A stretch of 48,708 bases of DNA, taken from a virus. Of the stretch, positions 30,785 to 36,372 are shown in pieces. The translations under genes and the position numbers were made by a program. Positions within the stretch are counted from its first letter, which is position 1, and each line of letters starts with the position of its first letter. The notes beneath the pieces were generated by a model. The model saw only the letters and a list, made by a program, of their open reading frames with translations, was not told the origin of the DNA and made no database searches. The stretch is taken from the IMG/VR virus record IMGVR_UViG_3300027741_000102, positions 1 to 48,708 of that record. One strand, 5' to 3'.

Positions 30785-30979
30785 ATGAACTACCACGAAG
30801 CACTCTGGATTGTTGACGAATACCTTTATGGCGAAGAGGACCACGGCTGTACGAACGCGCTCAAGTACCTGAGCGAGCACCGTGACTTCGACAAGCTTCC
30901 CAAGGACGTTAAGCGTTTTGCCCACGAGCGTTATCACGAGGGCTACTTTGAAATCGACTTCATTCACGGACCGTACTGA
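30785..30979 (+). CDS. Small acidic hypothetical protein
   Basis: 64 residues from ATG 30785 with GCGAGGACG upstream. MNYHEALWIVDEYLYGEEDH, then ALKYLSEHRDFDKLPKDVKR and an aromatic end EGYFEIDFIHGPY. Helical in the first two thirds. First gene behind the consensus promoter at 30718. Function not recognised. Confidence 0.65.
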   Translation: MNYHEALWIVDEYLYGEEDHGCTNALKYLSEHRDFDKLPKDVKRFAHERYHEGYFEIDFIHGPY

Positions 30980-30989
30980 GGAGACTGAA

Positions 30990-31250
30990 ATGCTTGCCTA
31001 CTGCGACTACATTGCACACCTCTGCCGCACTGCTCTGCAGAACCACGATGCCCAGAGCCTTATCTATGCCGCCGGCCCTGTGAGGCTGGACCTCGATGAT
31101 GGCGGCGCCCTGAACAGCACTACAAAGCACTTCACAGTGACTGACATTAACGGAAAGCGTTATACGGTCACGGTCGAAGAGGTTGTCGAAGCGCCGGAAC
31201 TTGTCCCGGGTGTAAACGAAGCACTGAACTTACTAACCATCCGGGGGTGA
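30990..31250 (+). CDS. Small hypothetical protein
   Basis: 86 residues from ATG 30990 (GAGGAGA upstream). A Cys-containing helix (LAYCDYIAHLCRTALQNHDA) is followed by a beta-rich part (HFTVTDINGKRYTVTVEEVV) and a closing NEALNLLTIRG helix. It sits in a transcript leading to the DNA methyltransferase. Function not recognised. Confidence 0.6.
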   Translation: MLAYCDYIAHLCRTALQNHDAQSLIYAAGPVRLDLDDGGALNSTTKHFTVTDINGKRYTVTVEEVVEAPELVPGVNEALNLLTIRG

Positions 31251-31254
31251 TAAA

Positions 31255-31383
31255 ATGGCAGCACTGTTTTCAATTTGGCTAGCAGCCCAAAGTTGTACTG
31301 TGCAGGACTACTGGTTCCCCAAGGGAACTCTTAAATGTATGACCTGCTGCGACGACGGGAAGTGTTGGACGATTTGCCAATGA
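31255..31383 (+). CDS. 42-residue Cys-rich small protein
   Basis: MAALFSIWLAAQSCTVQDYW, FPKGTLKCMTCCDDGKCWTI, CQ. It has six Cys in the last 29 residues and a hydrophobic start that could be a short signal or membrane segment. It begins 4 bases after the previous stop (GGGGGTGA upstream) and its TGA overlaps the methyltransferase ATG, which argues for translation. It might be exported with disulfides or bind metal. Confidence 0.5.
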   Translation: MAALFSIWLAAQSCTVQDYWFPKGTLKCMTCCDDGKCWTICQ

Positions 31384-32684
31384 AATACCTTTCTGTTTGC
31401 AGCGGAATTGAGGCCGCCTCTGTGGCTTGGCACCCGCTGGGCTGGACGCCTGTAGGTTTCGCCGAAATAGAGTCATTCCCAAGCGCCGTTCTGGCGCACC
31501 ATTATCCTAATGTTCCTAACCTAGGGGACATGACTAAATTCAAGGATTGGAATGTTGAAGACATTGACTTGCTCGTCGGCGGAACGCCTTGCCAAGCCTT
31601 CTCTGTTGCTGGACTTCGGGGAGGACTTTCAGATTCCAGAGGAAACCTCACCCTCACCTTCGTCGAAATGGCAGACCACTTCGACCCTAACTGGATTGTC
31701 TGGGAAAACGTGCCGGGCGTCCTCTCAAGCCAAGACAACGCCTTCGGATGTTTTCTGGCAGGCCTTGTCGGAGCAAGTGAGCCCCTCGTTCCAGACGGCC
31801 GATGGGACAACTCAGGTTTGGTCTCTGGGCCGAAGCGCACAGCTGCATGGCGCATTCTTGATGCTCAATACTTCGGAGTGGCCCAACGACGCAGACGTGT
31901 CTTTGTGTGCGCTGTCCGAGGTTCTAGAAACTGGGCCGCTGCCAGAGCGATTTTTTCTGTCGGCGAAAGCGTGTACTGGGATTCTGCGCCGCGCCGAGAA
32001 ACGCGGCAAAGCATTGCCCCCACAGTTAGCAGCGGCGCTCCTTTCAGTCGCACAGGAAACGAAAGAGTAGAGGCTCAAGCATTAGTCTCCCACGCCTTCA
32101 AGGTGTGCCAAGGCTGCGAGGGTGGAGGCAAAGGCTATCTGGGTAGCGATGAGCTGGCGCTCACCATCTCAACGCACCAAGACCAGCACATCGCGCAGCC
32201 CATCACGTTTGGCGCACAGATGTCTACGCCGCAGACCGATGTCAATCTGGTACAGACGTTGCAGGCCAAGAACCCGATGGCCGTCGCGCAGCCGGTGGCG
32301 TTTGATGGCTACAGTCAAACTGTATCTAACATCTGCCAAACTATTAGGGCAAGCAAGTCTGATGGAGACCATGTCGGTATGGTGCTGCAGCCGGTGGCGT
32401 TCGCGCAAAACCAACGTGACGAAGTGCGGACAATGGAAATTGCGGGTGCGTTAGCTGCGGAACCCGGCGCGAAACAGCAGACGTATTTGCACCAAGCTAT
32501 GCAAGTGCGCCGCCTCACGCCGACTGAGTGCGAACGGTTGCAAGGCTTCCCCGGCGGTTACACGAACATCCCGTGGCGCAACAAGCCAGAGGCACCAGAT
32601 GGCCCGCGATACAAGGCGTTAGGCAATTCAATGGCCGTACCAGTCATGCATTGGATTGGTAAACGAATCAACAACTTGATATAA
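31380..32684 (+). CDS. C5-cytosine DNA methyltransferase
   Basis: 434 residues from ATG 31380. YLSVCSGIEAASVAW (motif I, SAM binding), VGGTPCQAFSVAG (motif IV, catalytic Cys71), VWENVPGV (motif VI, Glu109), AQRRRRVFVCA (motif VIII), and at the end RRLTPTECERLQGFP and KALGNSMAVPV (motifs IX-X). The region about 190-370 between VIII and IX is the target-recognition domain; it contains repeated QPVAF and QTIRASKSDGDH segments. No partner restriction enzyme is present, so it is solitary and likely protects phage DNA from host restriction. Confidence 0.9.
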   Translation: MKYLSVCSGIEAASVAWHPLGWTPVGFAEIESFPSAVLAHHYPNVPNLGDMTKFKDWNVEDIDLLVGGTPCQAFSVAGLRGGLSDSRGNLTLTFVEMADHFDPNWIVWENVPGVLSSQDNAFGCFLAGLVGASEPLVPDGRWDNSGLVSGPKRTAAWRILDAQYFGVAQRRRRVFVCAVRGSRNWAAARAIFSVGESVYWDSAPRRETRQSIAPTVSSGAPFSRTGNERVEAQALVSHAFKVCQGCEGGGKGYLGSDELALTISTHQDQHIAQPITFGAQMSTPQTDVNLVQTLQAKNPMAVAQPVAFDGYSQTVSNICQTIRASKSDGDHVGMVLQPVAFAQNQRDEVRTMEIAGALAAEPGAKQQTYLHQAMQVRRLTPTECERLQGFPGGYTNIPWRNKPEAPDGPRYKALGNSMAVPVMHWIGKRINNLI

Positions 32685-32690
32685 TTAAAG

Positions 32691-32764
32691 AGCAGGGTAG
32701 TGAAGAGGTACCACGCCGGCTTCATGCGCCGGAAACCCGGGTTCAAATCCCGGCCCTGCAACCA
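32691..32764 (+). tRNA. tRNA with CAU anticodon (Met/Ile2/initiator-like)
   Basis: 74 nt including an encoded CCA. Acceptor AGCAGGG (32691-32697) pairs with CCCTGCA except at position 1:72, which is A:A. Anticodon stem CCGGC/GCCGG with loop TTCATGC, anticodon CAT at 32723-32725; T arm CCGGG-TTCAAAT-CCCGG; discriminator A then CCA. The 1:72 mismatch and the 3-prime end resemble bacterial initiator tRNA, but the anticodon stem lacks three G:C pairs in initiator order and the D-stem 11:24 pair is elongator-like. Position 37 is G. It follows the methyltransferase by 6 bases on the same strand. Confidence 0.9.
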
Positions 32765-32772
32765 ATCACTTG

Positions 32773-32840
32773 TGTAACAAAAGATTCACGCATACAGGGA
32801 TTGTATGTGAGATAGTTACATCACGGCAAACGAGCCGGAT
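32773..32840 (+). promoter_or_regulatory. Promoter element R2 (paralogue of R1)
   Basis: Starts 9 bases after the tRNA. TGTAAC (32773-32778) and GTTACA (32815-32820) bound the element; inner palindrome CATACA-GGGAT-TGTATG (32791-32807); TGAGATAGT extended -10 identical to R1; then ACGG and CCGGATAG. Two of the five differences from R1 are on opposite arms of the palindrome and preserve pairing. It precedes the genes at 32862-34253. Confidence 0.6.
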
Positions 32841-32861
32841 AGCGAACTAAGGAGAATCAAA

Positions 32862-33143
32862 ATGAAAGCATTCAAGCATTTGGTTAAATCTGCCCTGAAG
32901 TGTGGACACAATGTTTCGGTGTGGGACGGCGAAGCATGGGCAGAACGCAGAAGCACAAACCAAAAAGCAATTTTTGCCGCCATTGAGTCCGTTGAAGAAG
33001 CTCAAATTAGGGTTCGCGACAAGGATGGCAACCTTCTGGGTTGGGCATTGATTGTACCGTTTGGGTTGGAAGATGACGAAACTGTTGTTGATGCTAGTGG
33101 ATTGGCTTTTTGGGTTCCACACTCAATTGAATTTGGTAATTAA
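32862..33143 (+). CDS. Conserved small phage protein
   Basis: 93 residues with AAGGAGAATC upstream. KHLVKSALKCGHNVSVWDGE, AWAERRSTNQKAIFAAIESV, then EEAQIRVRDKDGNLLGWALI. This order (helix, SVxDGEEW, RST, AIxxAxESVEEA, VxDxxGNxxGWALxIP) is familiar from accessory regions of podoviruses and Burkholderia phages. Alpha/beta fold; function unknown. First gene behind R2. Confidence 0.75.
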   Translation: MKAFKHLVKSALKCGHNVSVWDGEAWAERRSTNQKAIFAAIESVEEAQIRVRDKDGNLLGWALIVPFGLEDDETVVDASGLAFWVPHSIEFGN

Positions 33144-33155
33144 TAAAAATTACAC

Positions 33156-33171
33156 GGGGGCTACGGCCCCC
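33156..33171 (+). terminator. UACG-loop hairpin between genes
   Basis: GGGGGC (33156-33161), TACG, GCCCCC (33166-33171), followed by TAACAGC with no T-run. It is similar to the UUCG hairpins nearby (same tail TAACAGC as at 33428), so it more likely stabilises or separates transcripts than terminates fully. Confidence 0.5.
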
Positions 33172-33204
33172 TAACAGCAAAACCAAAAGCGAAGGATAAA
33201 CATC

Positions 33205-33420
33205 ATGGCATTCAAAGGCACCAGCGGCGGATTTACCTTCGAGCAAAAGATGGCTCGTATGTACTGGGACCAATATAAGGACGGTCGAACCCTAGTCCTG
33301 CGTAGCGATACCCTCGGCTATCCCGCAGGCAAAACACTGACCGACCTGCAGTACAAGCGTGGAGTCATCTACGATTACGCCGGCCGAGAGATTCGACCAA
33401 TTCACATCGACGCCATCTAA
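33205..33420 (+). CDS. Small hypothetical protein
   Basis: 71 residues from ATG 33205. GTSGGFTFEQKMARMYWDQY, KDGRTLVLRSDTLGYPAGKT, then LQYKRGVIYDYAGREIRPIH. A short helix followed by beta strands. It lies between two UNCG hairpins in the R2-driven unit. Function not recognised. Confidence 0.65.
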   Translation: MAFKGTSGGFTFEQKMARMYWDQYKDGRTLVLRSDTLGYPAGKTLTDLQYKRGVIYDYAGREIRPIHIDAI

Positions 33421-33427
33421 ATCAATC

Positions 33428-33443
33428 GGGGACTTCGGTCCCC
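33428..33443 (+). terminator. UUCG-loop hairpin between genes
   Basis: GGGGAC (33428-33433), TTCG, GTCCCC (33438-33443), then TAACAGC. No T-run. Near-identical in sequence to the hairpin at 34259. Confidence 0.5.
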
Positions 33444-33464
33444 TAACAGCGAAAGGAAAGCGAA

Positions 33465-34253
33465 ATGGAACAGCTCTTCACCCGCCAAGGCGAACTTTAC
33501 GAACAAGCGCCTTCGTTCAACAAGGCCGGCAAAGCCATTTACACGCGCTACATTCAATGCGACCGCTGCTGTGTTGTAAACGGAAAACGTCTTTGGGTCC
33601 GCTGGATTGAGAATGGCGCACCGCGTAGCAATATCGGGTTCGATTGTTGGACTTGCGGCAACACCGGCATCAAAAGCTCCCGTAAGGAACGCCTGTACAC
33701 CGCCGAAGAGCTGGCAAAGGTCATAAAGACCGCCGAGACCGCTAAAGCCCGCAAAGAACAAGCATATGCTGAACGCAAGAGAAAAAACGATGAGAAAAGA
33801 GCAGAGCAGTTCATTGCCTACTACCTCAAGAACTCAGAGTTCATCGATTCCCTGAAAGGGCTGTGCAGCGGTGACGAATCCAACTTCTGGGACCGTATGT
33901 GCTCAGAGTTCATGTACACCATGAAAGAACCCACAGACAAAGTCTTGGATATGGTTGCCAAAGAAGTTGCGAAGCGTGCCGCCAACACCCAAAGCCAATA
34001 CATCGGCAACATCGGGGATGCAGTTACCCTGACAGTCACCATCGAGCAGGTCATCGTTTTGTTCAGTGAACTGTACGGGAACAACTATCTGAACATCTGC
34101 CGTGATAAGAACAACAACGTCGTGGTCTACAAAGGCAAGACCGACATCGGAGACCCGGGCGAAACCATTACCATCAAAGCTTCAGTCAAAGAGCACCAGC
34201 TCTACGACGGAGTTCAGCAGACAGTTATCCAGAGACCTAAACTAATCAATTAA
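33465..34253 (+). CDS. Zinc-ribbon plus OB-like domain phage protein
   Basis: 262 residues with AAAGGAAAGCG upstream. Residues 30-65 contain a zinc ribbon (QCDRCCVVNG and FDCWTCGNTG). A Lys/Glu-rich helix follows (about 75-115). The C-terminal part (about 175-255), SQYIGNIGDAVTLTVTIEQV, ICRDKNNNVVVYKGK and TIKASVKEHQLYDGVQQTVI, reads like a single-strand-binding OB fold found in several phage and plasmid proteins. It is the last gene before the packaging module and might bind ssDNA or RNA. Confidence 0.6.
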   Translation: MEQLFTRQGELYEQAPSFNKAGKAIYTRYIQCDRCCVVNGKRLWVRWIENGAPRSNIGFDCWTCGNTGIKSSRKERLYTAEELAKVIKTAETAKARKEQAYAERKRKNDEKRAEQFIAYYLKNSEFIDSLKGLCSGDESNFWDRMCSEFMYTMKEPTDKVLDMVAKEVAKRAANTQSQYIGNIGDAVTLTVTIEQVIVLFSELYGNNYLNICRDKNNNVVVYKGKTDIGDPGETITIKASVKEHQLYDGVQQTVIQRPKLIN

Positions 34254-34258
34254 ATCAC

Positions 34259-34281
34259 GGGGACTTCGGTCCCCTTGTTGT
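34259..34281 (+). terminator. UUCG-loop terminator before the packaging module
   Basis: GGGGAC (34259-34264), TTCG, GTCCCC (34269-34274), then TTGTTGTTT. The T-rich tail makes it a likely rho-independent terminator for the R2-driven unit. Confidence 0.65.
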
Positions 34282-34301
34282 TTACTAAACAGTGATACAA
34301 T
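34272..34301 (+). promoter_or_regulatory. Possible promoter for the packaging/head operon
   Basis: TACAAT (34296-34301) is a good -10 match; TTGTTG lies 15 bases, and CTTGTT 16 bases, upstream, overlapping the T-rich tail of the preceding hairpin. Spacing is short, so this is a weak call. The first gene, terminase small subunit, starts at 34331. Confidence 0.35.
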
Positions 34302-34330
34302 TGGTTTATCTCAACTAACGAGGTAGCCAA

Positions 34331-34840
34331 ATGGAAAAGCCTCCGCGCAAGAAACCCGGGCCGCCAAAAGGCACAGGCGGACGCCCATCTAAATACACAC
34401 CAGAACTAGCAACAGAGATAACACAGCGCCTCTCTGAAGGAGAACCTCTACGCCAAATCTGTAGAGATGACCATATGCCTGAGTGGCGCACTATTTATGA
34501 TTGGATGTATCGCAACGAAGAATTATCCACAGCCATCGCGAAAGCCAGAGAATTAGGGCAAGAGGCAATCGCCGAAGATATTCTCAACGAGATTAACGCT
34601 GACCCTGAGCGCATATTGTCTGAGGGCGGTGGTCGAATCGATGCTGGATACGTGCAACTGATTCGTGCCCGGGCAGATATCAAACTGAAGCTGCTGGCCA
34701 AGTGGAACCCGAAGCGTTACGGTGACCGCATTGCTCTTGCCGGTGATTCTGAAGCGCCTGTCGTTGTACAGAATCAAAACTCGGAAGAGGTCCGTGAAAC
34801 TCTCAAAATATTGGAGATGAAAATCCGTGGAACAGAATGA
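34331..34840 (+). CDS. Terminase small subunit
   Basis: 169 residues. Basic Pro/Gly-rich start (KKPGPPKGTGGRPSKYTPEL) followed by an HTH (LSEGEPLRQICRDDHMPEWR, TIYDWMYRN), helices with AIAKARELGQEAIAEDIL, and a C-terminal part with DAGYVQLIRARADIKLKLLA and WNPKRYGDR. This is the usual arrangement of phage small terminase subunits that recognise packaging DNA. It precedes the large subunit, separated only by a 60-residue overlapping gene. Confidence 0.85.
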   Translation: MEKPPRKKPGPPKGTGGRPSKYTPELATEITQRLSEGEPLRQICRDDHMPEWRTIYDWMYRNEELSTAIAKARELGQEAIAEDILNEINADPERILSEGGGRIDAGYVQLIRARADIKLKLLAKWNPKRYGDRIALAGDSEAPVVVQNQNSEEVRETLKILEMKIRGTE

Positions 34841-35009
34841 ACTGCCCGTGAAGAAAATCACTTTGGAATTCACCGCGCCTGAAGTGAATATGGTGCTCTC
34901 TGCTCTGAGCGCACTACCGACTGGTCACGGTGTCTGGCCGCTGGCTATGCGAATCAAGCAAGAGGCAGAAAAACAGCTGCCGCCAGAAATCAGTGCTGGA
35001 ACTAGCTGA
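34827..35009 (+). CDS. Small conserved protein between terminase subunits
   Basis: 60 residues from GTG 34827, overlapping the small terminase end by 14 bases and the large terminase start by 17. KKITLEFTAPEVNMVLSALS, ALPTGHGVWPLAMRIKQEAE. The format L-x-x-P-E-V-N-x-V-L-x-A-L-x-x-L-P followed by an IxQEAE helix recurs in short proteins of many podoviruses and cyanophages. Function unknown; it may assist packaging because of its position. Confidence 0.7.
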   Translation: MEQNELPVKKITLEFTAPEVNMVLSALSALPTGHGVWPLAMRIKQEAEKQLPPEISAGTS

Positions 35010-36372
35010 CAAGATTCAATCGCTGTCACCGCACGAACAAGTAGCGGTGGCGGCGAGAATCAAATGGCTGGCTACTGCTCACAAGTACCAAGTCCCTCCT
35101 CCCCTCGAGGTGGACTACACAGTGTGGATGATGCTTGCCGGGCGGGGAGCGGGGAAGACTCGCTCTGCTGCCGAAGCCCTCTGGTGGTGGGCATGGACTC
35201 ATCCTGAATCCCGGTGTCTAGTGCTGGCCCCTACGTCTAATGACGTGAAGTTCACCTGCTTCGAGGGACAGTCAGGGCTATTGTCTGTAGTCCCGCAAGC
35301 CCTGATATCCGACTACAACAAGCAGGACCATCAGATAAAGCTCGTTAACGGGTCAATCATCAGAGGCATCTCTGGCGACTCGTATGAGCGTCTACGCGGC
35401 CCACAGTGGCACTTCGCTTGGTGCGACGAATTAGCAGCCTTTCAATACCTCAGAGACGCGTGGGACATGATGATGTTTGGTCTGCGTCTTGGGGAACAAC
35501 CCCGGGTCATTGTTACTACAACGCCGAAGCCTAAAGACCTAATCCTCGAACTGGTCGATAGAGAAGACTGCATCGTCGATAGAGCAACGACGTATGAAAA
35601 CATCAACAACCTAGCGCCGTCGTTCGCACAGCAGCTAGAGCAGTATCGTGGTACCAAGCTCTTTGAGCAGGAAGTCTTGGGTGAGATTGTTGACCTCGAG
35701 GACGGCAAGGTTGTCAGCCGGAATATGTTCCGCCTGTGGCCCGCTGAGAAGCCTTTCCCGAAGTTCGAGTTCATCGTCCAGTCTTACGATTGCGCCTTCA
35801 GCGAGAAGACCTACAACGACCCAACAGCCTGTACGACGTGGGGAGTCTTCAAGCCGATGGATGGCCCGATGTCTGTCCTGCTGATTGACTGCTGGGCTGA
35901 ACACCTATCGTTCCCTGACTTGAAGCCTCGGGTGATTGATGAGTTCAGGGTGTCATATGGCGAAGGTAAAGATGCGAAAAAGCCTGACCTGATTCTGGTT
36001 GAGGATAAGGCTGCTGGCATTTCACTGATTCAGGAACTGCAACGCGCTCACTTGCCGGTGCGCTCTTATAATCCGGGGCGAGCGGATAAAATGCAGAGAT
36101 TGCAAATTGCCGCAGCGATATTTGCAGCCAAGCGTGTCTGGTTACCTGAGTCGTCTGTCAAGAAGGGTTTTGTCAGAGACTGGTGTGAGGGCTTCCTCAG
36201 CCAGATATGTTCATTCCCCGATTCAGAGCACGACGATTATGTAGACAGTGCAACGCAGGCCGTTAGATTGTTGAAGGATATGGGTTTCCTAGACATCGAC
36301 CCAGAGCCTCGTTACGATGATGATGACTTCATCGACATAAAACCCAAGAGGATGAATCCCTATGCCGAGTAA
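34993..36372 (+). CDS. Terminase large subunit
   Basis: 459 residues from GTG 34993; an upstream GTG (34930) in the same frame is possible. ATPase: Walker A GRGAGKT (50-56), Walker B around WHFAWCDELAA, and coupling motif VIVTTTPKP. Nuclease domain: VQSYDCAF, LILVEDKAAG and EHDDYVDSATQ give the three acidic clusters of the RNase H-like headful or cos nuclease. It drives DNA translocation into the procapsid and cuts concatemers. Overlaps the next gene by 11 bases. Confidence 0.92.
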   Translation: MLELADKIQSLSPHEQVAVAARIKWLATAHKYQVPPPLEVDYTVWMMLAGRGAGKTRSAAEALWWWAWTHPESRCLVLAPTSNDVKFTCFEGQSGLLSVVPQALISDYNKQDHQIKLVNGSIIRGISGDSYERLRGPQWHFAWCDELAAFQYLRDAWDMMMFGLRLGEQPRVIVTTTPKPKDLILELVDREDCIVDRATTYENINNLAPSFAQQLEQYRGTKLFEQEVLGEIVDLEDGKVVSRNMFRLWPAEKPFPKFEFIVQSYDCAFSEKTYNDPTACTTWGVFKPMDGPMSVLLIDCWAEHLSFPDLKPRVIDEFRVSYGEGKDAKKPDLILVEDKAAGISLIQELQRAHLPVRSYNPGRADKMQRLQIAAAIFAAKRVWLPESSVKKGFVRDWCEGFLSQICSFPDSEHDDYVDSATQAVRLLKDMGFLDIDPEPRYDDDDFIDIKPKRMNPYAE

